This document shows positions 1-11,456 of a DNA stretch of 64,000 bases, in pieces. The translations under genes were made by a program, and so were the position numbers. Numbering within the stretch: position 1 is the first letter of the stretch; each line of letters starts with the position of its first letter. The notes below the pieces were generated by a model. It made no database searches and was not told the origin of the DNA. It saw only the letters and a list, made by a program, of their open reading frames with translations. Source of the DNA: Pyrenopolyporus hunteri (Eukaryota; Ascomycota; Sordariomycetes; Xylariales; Hypoxylaceae); assembly GCA_902806595.1 (NCBI GenBank), contig CADCXC010000005.1, forward strand, positions 62,001-126,000. The letters run 5' to 3'.

Positions 1-1493
1 CAACATCATATGTGTCGTCTCGTTCATCATCATCTGCGTCGAATGCCGAAAGTGCGGATAGGATGGCCGCCTTATTAGGAGCGGACGACCGATCGTTTAA
101 AATATCATCTGCTGATTTTTTGGGATTTCGCTTCCCAAAATGGACATTGGACATATCCACTGCCAGTTTGTCGAATTCATCGTCATCAAATATATTGTGC
201 CTTACGGAGGTTTCTGGTGGTGGCGTCGGCCGAGGCGCGATATCCCTACTCTTCCTCCTACTTCTTTCCGGAGACCTATCGATCGATTTAGTATATTGGC
301 AAATGATCACGTACGTAAATACCTAGGTAGACAAACAGCTCTTCGGCGCGGTCCGCGGTAGCTAAGTAAGGCGGCAGAGAGTCCTCAAGAAGATGCGCAA
401 CTACTTGTTCGGTATCATCTCCGTACTCGTCTAGAAGCTTTGACACGAAGCCCGAACCTAGATCCGGGAATAAATCCTGTATCTGCGAGATTTGGCTCAT
501 ACGGTGTATCCTCATCTCTTGAGGAATTTCTTCGTTCTCCGCCATAATCCCCTTCCCTTTGTCGATCTTCCGTTTTACAAGCGTTTTAGGTCTAGCATTA
601 CCGCCGGGTTTTCGGAATCCTTCTAGGGCGGTAATGACAGACTTCCATCTCGTAGTGCTAGATCCAGAGCCCTCTAAACGATATTGTACCTGCTTGAGGA
701 TCGGGGTGGCCGTAACCAATTCAGCCACCATGGAGTCGTTCACATTCAACGGACCGGCCTTGTGGCCGTCAGCCGCCACTTTCAAAGAGTAAAGTTGATC
801 GGTTAGCATCGAGAAATTGGGGGGGTTACCCTCCGTCAGGCCGATAAGACATAGGTAGGCTGTTGTCACGATAGTCTTTCTTAAAGGGGGATTCATGATC
901 TTGTAGCAACTAATAAGCCCATCTAAGAAATCGCTACCAGCCAAGAAGAAAGCAGCTATGTCAGGAGATGCATGAATGAGGTGATTCAACCTCTTCAAGC
1001 GCGACTCCAGCAATTTAAGGTCGCCCTTAAGACCCGAGTCAAGTGCTGTAATCAGCCATTTCTTGAGGGCATTCAGGGAGTTTGTGACTTGTAGTGTCTG
1101 AGAGACCCGGTTAACAAGAGTGGACGTTCTTCTTTTCGAAAATAGGCGGCAGAAATCAGAAAGAAATTCCCATTGAAGTAGGGATGAAGGGGGCGAAGAC
1201 ATGCGTGATAATCTAGCAATAAGGAGGAAGCACCGTCGGAGCAGAGATTTTGCGGTTTGAGAGGTGCCGAGCACGACAGCGCCATTTGACGAGACTTCTC
1301 TCACGAATGAGACGAGGAATGAGAGTAAGGATTCATCCTTAGCAGATAAGTGGGCAAACTGGTCTTCAGGTAGAGAAAGATGAGCTTCCGCCAAGGTAAG
1401 CCAGTTGAACAGACAGGCATCCCATTCAACAGGGACGATATGATCTCTCCACGGCACCTCAGGGAAAGGTGCAAAGGGAGGAAGAGTCGTCAT
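1..1493 (-). CDS. CUE-domain protein, Cue3/ASCC2 (RQT complex) homologue, 3' end outside window
   Basis: Ubiquitin-binding subunit of the ribosome-quality-control trigger complex (yeast Cue3/Rqt3, animal ASCC2), which helps split collided ribosomes in the cytosol; the role is inferred from family. Exons 337-1493 and 1-275 on the minus strand; the intron 276-336 (GTTTGT donor, CGATAG acceptor) is inferred because it joins two open frames in phase. The start is the ATG at 1493 (MTTLPPFAPFPEVPWRD); an in-frame ATG at 1562 exists but the shorter start fits the family better. The CUE domain lies near residues 336-378 with the LFPDLG motif and a terminal di-leucine (HLLEDSLPP). The second exon encodes an acidic stretch ending DADDDERDDTYD, close to the DDTYD signature of ASCC2 proteins. 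The gene runs off the left edge. It is divergent from the uS10 gene. Confidence 0.82.
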
Positions 1494-2217
1494 TGCGCTT
1501 CGAGTTGGTAGGTGGTTAATGGAAGATGGAGAGGCGAGGCTAGTATGGATAAAACAACCCAAACCACGCCTTTAAGAAAGCTTATGTACGATTTTTCTAT
1601 CATTGAATCCTTCAACTCCGGGCACGGAATGATAAAACCAAGGCGATTACTGTTAGGTCCACATCATGGATCTTTGCCGGATGACTCTGCGCAGTTTCAG
1701 AGTTGTAATCTTTTGGGGAGAGTGATTACCTAGACATTAGGGTTAGTAGGTACCTACTAGGTAGGTACTGGGCACTACATACCTACCTAGGTACCTAGGT
1801 AGGTACGCAATAACACGGTATAAACATAAACAACAACACGTTACGTAAGGTCAGGCCCCTACAACACTTATGTACCCTATGTACATACATGTAGGTACCC
1901 GGGTACTTATCGTTGAGAGTTCCTTATCGTTAGGTCCTGCCTACGTACGGAGCCTCGTCGCCCCACCTTAGCCCTTATCCGAGCCCACACTATCGCAACC
2001 AAGCCCATTAAGCCCATTATCTTTCTCAATTATCGCGAACTTTCCTAAACATTTTCCCCTCAAAATCCAAACAACGACGTCGCCTTCATCACTTTGCCGC
2101 AACGTCCCACCGTTCGAGTCGTGAAGGCAAGTTTCCGATACTGTCCTACTTGGAAATACAACTTCTCTATCCCCAACAAAGTCGAGAAAAAGAAAAAGAA
2201 ACACTCCGACTCTCAAG
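1494..2217. other. Divergent intergenic region with CCTA/TAGG palindrome cluster
   Basis: This 724 bp spacer separates the divergent starts of the Cue3-like gene and the uS10 gene, so it should carry both promoters. From about 1735 to 1910 it is packed with TAGGTACCTA / CCTAGG type palindromic repeats. The last 150 bp before the uS10 ATG are rich in C, T and A as in other fungal ribosomal-protein leaders. No convincing ORF was seen. Confidence 0.6.
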
Positions 2218-2654
2218 ATGTCGTACAACAAGCCCGAGAAGGACTTCGCCGGCGAGCAGGCCAAGACTCACAAAATCCGCATCACCCTCAGCTCCCGCAA
2301 GGTGAACTCGCTCGAAAAGGTGTGCAGTGAGCTCATCGAGCGCGCCAAGAGCAAGGACCTCCGCGTCAAGGGCCCCGTCCGCCTGCCTACCAAGACCCTC
2401 AAGGTCACCACCCGAAAGACCCCTTGCGGTGAGGGTTCCAAGACCTGGGATTGTTATGAGCTGCGCATCCACAAGCGCTTGATTGAGTATGTTGCCCTCC
2501 CCCCCCTCCCGTGCTGATTTCTATGATTGTTTAATTAGGCAAGCAGCAATGCTGACCAATATGCTCTAGTCTGAACGCGCCCACCGAGACCGTCAAACAG
2601 ATCATTGTCAACATCGAGGCCGGTGTCGAGGTTGAAGTTACCATTGCCGCCTAA
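2218..2654 (+). CDS. RPS20: 40S ribosomal protein uS10 (S20)
   Basis: Small-subunit ribosomal protein on the head of the 40S subunit. Exons are 2218-2486 and 2570-2654; the intron 2487-2569 has a GTATGT donor, CTGAC branch site and CTCTAG acceptor. The joined protein is 117 residues, matching the usual 115-121. Recognisable blocks are the start MSYNKPEKDF, then HKIRITLSSRKV, GPVRLPTKTLKVTTRKTPCG, ELRIHKRLID and the acidic/hydrophobic tail GVEVEVTIAA. Without the intron the frame would end in an unrelated proline-rich tail, which supports the splice. The leader is polypyrimidine- and A-rich, as in highly expressed fungal genes. It converges on the Amo1-like gene downstream. Confidence 0.95.
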
Positions 2655-3001
2655 TCTGGGATGTATCGCCGGAAGGACGTGAAAAGGATGGACGGGTATT
2701 GGAAGGATGATCGCTTAGGTTCATAGATACCCTTACTGCCATTCTAGTCATATCATAAGGGTCGCCTAAATCTCGAATTCGAGGGTATTGCGCGGCATCT
2801 GAATACAAGCCTAGACTCATTGGCAAGACAAAATTCCCATTTCGTTTCTCCCTGTGTCCCATTATAACTCCGGGGTATCTAGCCGTCGCATTTAAAGACA
2901 AAGCCCTGTAAAGTTTCCCTCTCATGCTCGTCCGATGATACCACGTCCCCTTAGACAACGCATGCTCATTATGACATACTTCCCCAAAGCTATTACCAGT
3001 C
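2655..3001. other. Convergent 3' spacer
   Basis: 347 bp between the stop codons of the uS10 gene (plus) and the nucleoporin gene (minus). It should hold both 3' UTRs and polyadenylation sites. Short ORFs here have no recognisable content. Confidence 0.5.
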
Positions 3002-4802
3002 TCAAAAATTCCAGATACAGTCCTCTCTCATAGGCGGGACTTCGGGCATATCCCCGTCGAATCTGCCCTTGGCCATCATAGAGGAATACGCGGCTTTGAC
3101 GTTTGCAGTATACATGGAAGCCTCCGGCTCAGTGTCTTTGTTATAGATAGGTGGGCCGTCGGGGAAGAATATCTTGCGCCAGGTCCCATCCGCGTTTCGT
3201 ACACCAGGGACTGGTTTGTCTTTATTACCGGCCGTGCCCTGGGGCATTGCGTCTTGGTACTTATCGTCTACCTTCCACTTGTAAATAACCGGCTGCCCAT
3301 TGAAGGACGTAATTCTCCCATTCATAGCTTTGGTAATGTAACTCTCGGGACGTGGGTGTTGCTTAGTGCTGCCCGGTGGGTACGGGTTTGTGTTGGATAC
3401 GGCCGGAGGCTGGGCCTGTCCCTGGGGCTGTGGCTGCGGCTGTGTTTGGGCTTGCGTAAAAGGGTTGCCCGATATAGCTTCAAAGCCTGACGGTTTCTGA
3501 GCAGCAAACGGGTTGCCAGCCGGGGGGGCGAAAGGGGAGCTAGAGGGTTGGCCGAAAGGATTACTAGCAGCCGGGCCAGAGGCCGAGGTATCCATTGGCT
3601 GGTCGGTTGACGACGCACCGCTGACTTGGGCAAAAGGATTAGCGGCTGCGGGTTGGCTGAACGGATTGGGCGCTGAGGTCGCTGGTGGTGAGAAAGGACT
3701 AGCAGTAGAGGCAGAGGCTGGTGCTGGAGCGCCGAAGGGGTTCGGCCGCTGTCCTAAAACCGAGGGTTGCCCGAACGCGCTTTGAGGAGCCTGGCTGAGC
3801 CCCGTCGAACCCGAGGTAGTGTTACCGAAGGGGTTTGGCTTCTGGCCTAAAGCTGACGGCTGTCCAAACGCAGGGGCTGCTGCGCCCATCTGTGAGGACT
3901 GTCCAAACACCGGCCGTGACATCCCCACAGTAGACGACTGGCCGAAAGTTGTGGTGGAGGATGGGGCGCCGAAGGGATTAGGCTTCTGTCCCAACGTTGA
4001 CGGCTGGCCAAACGATGTACCGCTGCTAAAAGGGTTCGGCTGAGGTGTCGACGAGAAAGGGTTCGAGGCAAGAGGGTTCGAAAAGCCCGCTTGAGGACCG
4101 GTAGCAGCGCCTCTTGCGAAAACTCCATTCGTGGTTCCTTGCGGATTGCTCTGCTTGCAGATATCGAGGCGGTTCGGGTGCTTATTCTCGGCGGATATGA
4201 TGAATTGAATCGCCCCATCCAGGTTGTTCAGAGCTGTCTGGTTTTGCTGTTCGGCTTGTTGGCAGAGGGTTGCGATTTCTGATAACTAGGTTGATAGTTA
4301 GAAGCATGGAACCTGTATAAGGTAATCATGTAGGGATTGGTTACCGCCTGCTGCTGATTGTTCGAGCCCCTAACGTAGAGCATGGCCTCCTCAGGACTCT
4401 GCTCGCGGGGGTATCCTCCGAATAACTGCTCTGGGGCGTCCCTACCGGGACCGTAGCACGATAGAAGCCATGCCGGCCGGTCAACCGTCAGATCTTGTTT
4501 AATGGAATCCTTGGTGATCTTGTAAGGGTAGTCTTCAGGTTTACTGCTTCCTGTGCTTAGAGCGCTAAAACGATTCGTGTTAGAACTGGGGGCACTGAAC
4601 GGATTCGGGCTCGTATTGGTGCCTGGATGCTCGAAACGACAGGATACTACAGGAATGAACGTCAGCTGCTGCCTCAATGAAGGCGGGAAGCAAACCCAAA
4701 ATAAAATAAAACGAGAAAGGGGAGGGAATGGGATCCGGACTAGGTGACCATACCCCCGTATCGGCAATTTCCTTGTTGCCAGAATTTGCAAATCGGCGCC
4801 AT
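3002..4802 (-). CDS. CCCH zinc-finger FG-repeat nucleoporin, Amo1/Nup42-like
   Basis: Nuclear pore component on the cytoplasmic mRNA-export side in the Nup42/Amo1 family; the localisation is inferred. Exons 4754-4802, 4345-4646 and 3002-4285 give 544 residues. Intron 4647-4753 splits the zinc finger: exon 1 supplies ICKFWQQGNCRYG and exon 2 continues CRFEHPG, giving C-x7-C-x5-C-x3-H. Intron 4286-4344 has a CTAAC branch site and is needed to restore frame into EIATLCQQAEQQ. Residues around 95-180 form a coiled-coil-like helical region, followed by about 230 residues of degenerate FG/NPFG repeats with proline, serine and glutamine. The C-terminus ends in CIWNF, as I recall for filamentous-fungal Amo1 proteins. 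Several open frames on the opposite strand are by-products of the repeats. Confidence is high in the family, moderate in exact exon ends. Confidence 0.88.
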
Positions 4803-5362
4803 TACAAAGGTAGGTGCCTATGTTGAGTGTATTGGTGTTGGCGATGATGATGTTGAGGAGCAGCCTTGAAAAGCCGGCGGCCTGTTTTCAGCCTTGCAGG
4901 TATTCGGTATTGGCAATGCGGTACCCACTATTTTTCGAGGTAGGGGCTGGAGAGGTGCCTACCTAAGGCACAGGCGTCGGCATCTCCCGTATGTACCTAC
5001 CTACCTATTAGGTACCTACATGTAGGTAGGTAAGGTACCTAGGTACCAAGCTACTGCTCACCTAATAGCTTTTCGCCATCAACAAAACGCAACGGGCATA
5101 TATAAAAAAATATAAAAAATATAAAAAAAAATAAAAAAGTAAAAAAAAAAAATTAGACGAAACAACACCAAAATCCCATAGGTCCGCACACCAACCTAAG
5201 GCAAGATTATACCAATAAAGAATACGTGCCTATTCGCTACCACTTATGCAAAACGCTACATCCCCCCTCTAGCTATTCTACCGCTAGATACATGTGGAAT
5301 ACCTACGACCTCACACACATCTAGGTAAAGTGTCAGCATACCTAGGAGGTAGAGACTCCATC
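4803..5362. other. Intergenic spacer with CCTA palindromes and A/T tract
   Basis: It holds a dense TAGGTACCTA-type palindrome cluster at about 4955-5045 and a low-complexity A-rich tract at 5098-5155 (TATAAAAAAA units). It carries the promoter of the nucleoporin gene and the 3' UTR of the GH5 gene. No gene seen. Confidence 0.5.
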
Positions 5363-6801
5363 CTATCCCTGCGCGGTCCCCTTGATAAGGGGTTTCAGCA
5401 GTCCGTCGACATAGGCTGTGGATCTCCAATCCGAGTAGTCGTGTTTCAGGAGACCCCAAGTCTCCTCGAAGTCCTGCCGGCCCGAGCGGATATAGTAACT
5501 GCCCGAGAGCACCCAGATGAACCAGCCGGCCTTCTGCTCTCTGAGATACTCGGCGATACAAGTGGAATATGTCCCTTGCCATGCGTTGCCCGTCATGTCG
5601 AACCCAAACTCGGTCAGCAGCACCGGGAATACGTTGACCGTCTTCGAATCCTCTGCATGTAGCGCCTGGAAGCCGCTGTTATATAGCGAGCTCTTGAGGC
5701 TATTGCAGTTTGACGCGCTGTTCTGGTAGTTGTGAATCTCCAGCACGAGCTTGTTGGCGTAGCCCTTGAAGTCTTCCTTATTAAACTTTTCGCTTCCCGG
5801 GGAAAAGGCCGTGCCCTGGACCACCGGCGTGACGTACGTGTCGAAATCAAGGCCCGAGAGGAAGATGAGCAGGTCCGGATTGGCCGAGTTAATCGCGCCC
5901 GCGCCCTTCTTGATGTTGGTGTACCAATCACGCCAGTTGTACGATTGGCTTTTCAGCGTTGGGTTGCTATCCGGTGTGCGGAGCTCGTTGCGCAGAGACA
6001 TCGACGTCAGCGCCGCCCAGCCTTTCCCGTGGTTTGCCATGTACGAAAGACCTCTGGTCCAGTTCTGCACACCTAAACATACCTAGGTTAGCTACCTACA
6101 CAGGTACGTATACCAAGATGCAAGAGTCTTCCTCCGCGACACCCCTGTGCCGCTCGGGAAATCTGCAGAGAAGGCCTGTGAGAGACGTTCTAGAAGCACA
6201 TACTATAGTCCCTATCCCCAAACCAAGCGTTGCCGTCGTTAGTCGAGCAACACCATGCTGCCTTGGACATATGATTATCCAGATGGATAAAAATTTGTTG
6301 CTTTGCGCACTCCGCTGCAACAGCGTCGAATACCTGTAGACGGGTAGTGCTGTCGCTAAAAGAGGGATTCTTCGCAAGGAATTGACTGTACACCTTAGGC
6401 CCATTTGTCGAACCGAGTGCCCTGGTGAACGCCTCTTTTACGGTGATGTCCTTCCCGCCATTACTATAGATCTCGTCTATCATCTGGATGGCGTACGTCA
6501 GACGAATAGCGTTCATGCCAACGCTCTTGATCTTAGTAACGATGCTCTCGATAGATTGATACTGCAGTCCGTCCGGGATCATCACTTCTCCGTGGCCCGG
6601 CCAATTTGTGCCGGCATAGACGACATTGTCGCCTCGTGCATTTTTCATGTCACGACCGGACGTGGCTAATGGTCCGTAAGGCCAACTGTCGGCACGCGCT
6701 TCACGGTCCACCCTCAACGGAGAGGCCCAGGTTAAGGAGGAAAATAGACTGCTGCCCAAGGCAAGCAGAAATACAAAAGAGCGCAGTCCCGAGCTCTTCA
6801 T
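5363..6801 (-). CDS. Secreted glycoside hydrolase family 5 protein (cellulase-like)
   Basis: Likely extracellular beta-glycosidase of the GH5 (clan A) fold; the substrate (cellulose, mannan or fungal glucan) cannot be told from sequence. Exons 6204-6801 and 5363-6072 join across a 131 bp intron (GTATGT donor, GCTAAC branch site, TTTAG acceptor), giving 435 residues. Residues 1-27 are a signal peptide (hydrophobic FVFLLALGSSLFSSLTWA). A possible dibasic-type pro-region cut follows at VDREAR. The acid/base glutamate is E229 in SLRNEL (usual NEP asparagine present, proline replaced). The nucleophile is E354 in LLTEFGF. The H313-N-Y motif and the HLDNHM strand also fit GH5. No cellulose-binding module is seen. 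The CC pair before the splice site and conserved cysteines suggest disulfides. The gene lies head to tail downstream of the P450; co-function is not implied. Confidence 0.88.
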
Positions 6802-7706
6802 TTTCGCGTATTACGCACTTCCTACAGAGACGACCACGTCACTGTAAGGCACCAGATCCCGTGGGAGATGGCGGATTATATGCAGGTTGCCAAGAGGGAT
6901 ACTATCGCACATTGCCTCCGTGCAGTACCGTTGCCTTCTTTGAGAGCTAGGCTACCATCCGACGATATCACTGGTGGTACTCTGGAACAGCGAAGAACTA
7001 GAGTATGCCCCGGCGCAGTCTGGAAATACGAGCTAGGGGAGAATCAATCCCGGTGGTCTCGTACAAACATCCACCCGAGCAGCCGATTTTTCACCACCTC
7101 TCAAACTGCGACTGATGGGGTCTTGATCTATATTATCCCAATTTACGTAGCATTTGTCTAAGGCCAAAGAGGATCCGGGTGCTAGCTGAAAAATCGGTGG
7201 GGGGTCGGAGTAAGTCCTGGTTGCGCCAAGCTGGCCTACGATGGACAACAATGGAATACAATAGACAACCACGAATATTCCCGTTGTTATTCATCCGGAT
7301 TGCCGGTATATCATCCCCACACCCGGGTTCTCGACCGGCGGAAGCAGGAGCCTAACTTGGGCTAGAATCATTTCAATCTATCCGCCATTGGACTATCCAA
7401 CCGCTCTTTACTCATTATCATGTTGAGTCTCCTGAAAAGAGTAACGAGGATTTCTGATCTTCTGCTTGCGAACGAACAAGACCACGGCGCTACGCGCTAC
7501 TTGTAATGTCTCAATTTTATACATTATAACGTAATCCACGCAAAGCCCTGGTTTCAATCTGGTAGATTCGAATTACATGCCCCGCGGATTTTCAGTTTGC
7601 ATAGGCGGATACAGTCTCATATGGTCTTGACCAGTGCAGTTATGCCCCATTCTTGTCCATGTAAGTATGTACGCCACGATGGTAGATTACCCGTAATGTT
7701 ACATGC
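6802..7706. other. Intergenic spacer between P450 and GH5 genes
   Basis: About 900 bp upstream of the GH5 start and downstream of the P450 stop. It is of mixed composition, with no CCTA cluster and no ORF with recognisable content. It should contain the GH5 promoter. Confidence 0.4.
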
Positions 7707-9472
7707 TTAAATACGCTTCCTAAACTCAACCATAGGGCCATCCTTAAAACTTGTGAATTGGTCGATCAGCTGGAATTCGTCCACACGTCGTCGGCCCCAT
7801 TCAAGATCGGGGTTACCCTCGGCCGGGTCAAAGCCAGCCGACTTGCGCATGTCGTAAATATACAGTACTCTGGCCAACGTCGTCATCATCTCAACGTACG
7901 CCAGACCCTTCCCGATACAACCCCTGGGTCCGATCGAGAAGGGGCAGAAAGCGCTCTGTGCTAGCGCCACGTCTTGCTCTGTTACCGTGGTCTCGCCGGT
8001 ACCGCCGAAGCTCTTGTGCGAACCAGAAATCCAGCGCTCCGGGATGTATGAGAACGGGCGCGGGTAGTACGCCGGGTTGTGATGGATTGTGTAGTGCGGC
8101 GTACCGATAACGGTTCCTTCGGGGATAAATTCGCCATCAATGGTAATACCGCCACGCAGGACTTCGCGAGGCAAGATTCCCCCGACGGAGGGAGACATGC
8201 GCATTGCTTCGTCGATGCATGCCCGCAGGTAGGTACACGAGTTCAGCGCTTGACCTTGGCAAATCTCTTCCACGTCACCGAATTTTGCTCGCACTTCTTG
8301 GGTCGCCTTTTGCAATGCTACTTGGTTACGGACGAGATAGAACAACGACGCTGCCATCGCCGTCGACGTCGTGTCGCTTCCAGCTATGATTCTGGTACAC
8401 TCGTTAGCTAAAGCGTCTATACGCAGGCAGGATTACTCTGCTAGGATACACACAGCAGATTTGATTCTCCCCATAACTCAGGCATCGCGAAGCCCATCCC
8501 CGTTTCAGGGTCCCGTGCTTTAAGCAGATGGTAGAAGAAATCGCGACGATCCGTGTCGTCGCCGAGTTTGGTGCGCTCCGTTAGCTGGGCTTTGCTATAC
8601 GCCATGTACTTCTCTCTACCGGTCGCGATCCTGCGGAATAGGATTTTGTCGAGGTGAAGCTTGCCGATGATGGACATAGTTCCGCACTGGCTTGGTCAGC
8701 GAGTCCGTACCATCGGACGGGGGGCGATTACTACTCACAATGAGGTGCCTAGTGGTAGCAAGCGACACCAGCTCGAGCGCATATCTATTATCGGGTCTTT
8801 CTAGCATGTGGAACGCCTTCCCGAAGCAAAGATCCCCGAGGATATCCATCGCGAGGTAGTTGCACCAATCAGCCATGTTCTTAGCCACAGTCCACCCTTT
8901 CCGTTCATCACTCGCACCGAGCCCGATCTGCTCGCAAAATGAACGGACGTTAGCCAGGATATACCTCTCCATCTCCTTGATAGCCCCATCCGAGAATGCC
9001 TGCGAGAGAACTCTCCTCTTCCGCGCGTGCAGGGCCTTGTCTCTTGTGTTGTGAGTATTAGATGCCGGGTGGACGAATGCGTCGTAGAACTCGGCTTTCC
9101 GCACGTTCGACTTGAAGCCATATATATCTTTTAGGGCCGTGTTAGAGTTAAATGAGACGCTGTTCGGCCCAAATCGCACAATTTTGCCATATCGCTCATG
9201 CAACCGCCAGAATTCCAGATGACGGTCTCCTTTCCAGGCATGATATAACTGGTAGGCGTCTGTAATCTTCGCCAGAAATGGACCCGGATACCTGGCCAGC
9301 GGGTGGAAGAATACTCGGTAAACTACAACTCCAACAACCTAACACAAGTTCTAGTCAGTCCGACCTGGCTCAGCTCGTGCACGTAAGCGTATGTGGCTTT
9401 TCTTACATAAAGCAGCACCAGTGCAGCCGCACCGGATAAAAAATAGGTCAGGTTCTGGAATATCGTCTCCAT
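7707..9472 (-). CDS. Cytochrome P450 monooxygenase
   Basis: ER-membrane haem-thiolate monooxygenase; the substrate is unknown. Four exons: 9407-9472, 8739-9338, 8454-8686 and 7707-8391, joined by introns of 68, 52 and 62 bp, each with a CTGAC or CTAAC branch site, giving 527 residues. The N-terminal anchor is residues 8-30, followed by the hinge VYRVFFHPLARYPGP. The C-helix region reads HARKRRVLSQAF. The I-helix oxygen-binding motif AGSDTTS is at 303-309, created exactly by the third splice. ExxR is E361-R364 and the PERW motif follows. The haem loop FSIGPRGCIGKG has the cysteine ligand at C458. All key residues are intact. The RDKALHARKRR and KAQLTERTKLGDDTDRRDF blocks resemble fungal CYPs of the benzoate-para-hydroxylase/trichothecene-hydroxylase type, but I would not assign a CYP family. 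No other biosynthetic genes flank it. Confidence 0.93.
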
Positions 9473-10480
9473 TGCCCTCGCTATGACCTCCCTGAGAGGT
9501 GGGTGGGTTTCTTAGTAGATAGCTTGCGGTTGAAATATGGGAATATTTGTTTCTAACCTCTCGGAAGGGGGAGGGAGTTATTATCGTAAGGACATTAGAC
9601 GGCTTATCATGACGCTACCTTCACGTGGGCACCATAGGCTCCTGTGCTTACTGCTACTCCTCTCTGTAGCAGAGAATGGACATTCGTTTAGGTTACCCTA
9701 GGTAGGTAGTTATTATTATAGGTGAAGGTCTCGGCTTTTCGCGGCCGCGCAACTACGGAAACTTGACGGAACTGACGTCGTTAACTTGCCCAATCAGGAA
9801 GACCAAGCCCAGTGCGGCTACTCACGGGATCCCCAGAGCCTCCGGGGACGTGCCCCAGCTTAGAGCTTGTTAGGGTATCCAACGCTTAGTTATAGCACCG
9901 GTTACCGTTTTTTTCTACCTATCAAACTCCGACTAATGTAAGCTGCATGTCACGAGGTCTAGATTGGTTGTGTACTAGGCCATATCTGCTGAGCTGCATG
10001 TATGTTAGCCGTCTTATGCCGCTGCACCTCGACCCCGTAGACGTATACTCGCTCACTCACCTCCCTCTCTTAGAATCCCGAACGCAAAAGCGATAAGGTA
10101 CTCACCGTCAAGTCGCGTGCTCACGGACCTACGTATGGGCTAACAGGTAGTCTTTTCTCTTTTTGCTCTCCGCCATCTTAACCTCTCGATTACATATATT
10201 GCCTACCTGTATGTACATGCCCACCTGGTACCTAGTAGGTGGCCTTCGTCACCCCTACATTTCGTTATAGCGCGCCATATACCTAGGTATTGTGGAAAAC
10301 CACCAACTTCCCAGGCGGTGGTTATTTAGGTACCTACATATAAATATAATTGACAAGGTGCTACTAGGGCCAAACAACCTACCTAGCTGCCTAGGTAGGT
10401 ACTTAGTATATACACCCTTAACACTTATATTCTTATAGAACACCCTTTATGGTAAAGGGACAACGTAAGATAAATTAAAT
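9473..10480. other. Gene-free spacer leading into the AT-rich block
   Basis: Normal-composition DNA upstream of the P450 gene (its promoter), with TAGGTACCTA-type palindromes at 9690-9715 and 10200-10410. It ends at a poly-T run (about 10482-10499), where composition switches abruptly to the AT-rich block. Confidence 0.5.
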
Positions 10481-11240
10481 TCTTTTTTTTTTTTTTTTTC
10501 CTTAAAAAAAGGGTGGTTATATAATTAATTATGAAGTAGTTAAGTATTTTAGTTTTTATATTATAGAAGTATTTAACAAGATTAGACGAGTTTAAAATAA
10601 ATAACGAACCGTTAAACGAAATTATAAATAGTGTATATATAATAGGTTATAAAAAGTTTCTACCCGTTAATTTATATACGATATACCCCGTAAATTAATT
10701 ATAGTTATTAAATATATATATATATCGTATAAATATAATAAAAAAACCTTATTTTATTAATATTTCGTATATTATTTATTAATTTTAATTATAATTATAA
10801 TTTTATACGATATAAAATTAAATAACGATTATAATATAAATTTATTAATAATTTATTAATTTTAAAAAATAATTTTTTTTACGTATTATAATTAAAAAAT
10901 TCGAAATAATTTCGTATAATACGTAATAAATTAAAAATTAAAAAATAAAAAATTATTTTTAAATAATAAAAATATTTAATTTACGAAAATATTTAATATT
11001 AATTATCGAATAAAAATTTTTTATAATTTATTATAAATAAATAAATAAAATATTTATAATAAATTAAAAAAAAATAATTAATTTTTAAAATAATTAATTT
11101 TTTTTAATAAAATTTACGTAAATTTAATTTTTTTAAATTTAATATAATATATTCGAAAATTAAAAATAAATTATTAATTTTTAATTAATTAAAAGTTTTT
11201 TAATTATTATTTTAAATATAAATTTTTAAAATTTATTATT

Positions 11241-11456
11241 TATTAATAAATACGTATATAAATGAAATAAAAAAATAATAATAAAAATAATCGTAATAAA
11301 ATAAAATTAATATTATATAATTATTTAAAAAAAAAAAAATATTTAATAAAAAAATCGTAGGAAAAATTTCTTTTATATAAACGAAAATATATAAATATTT
11401 TTTTTTAAAATACGTATTACGAAATAATACGTATATAAATTAATTAATTATTATTT
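11241..11456. repeat. Left LTR of the RIP-mutated element
   Basis: Direct-repeat partner of 17173-17387. It carries the same order of landmarks: TACGTATATAAAT, a run of A after TTATTTA, TATTTAATAAAAAAAT, and AAAATACGTATTACGAAATAA. It keeps a few CpG and GG sites lost in the right copy. Confidence 0.75.

Noticed and set aside
1730..1760. Interstitial telomere repeat (TTAGGGTTAG)
   Set aside because: Only about one and a half units, lying within the CCTA/TAGG palindrome cluster; no tandem TTAGGG array.
3254..4043. Open frames on the plus strand opposite the nucleoporin gene
   Set aside because: They are by-products of the G/C-rich FG/NPFG repeat codons of the minus-strand gene and have low-complexity translations.
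5363..9472. Biosynthetic cluster made of P450 and GH5
   Set aside because: No backbone synthase, transporter or pathway regulator is adjacent; the two genes are only neighbours.
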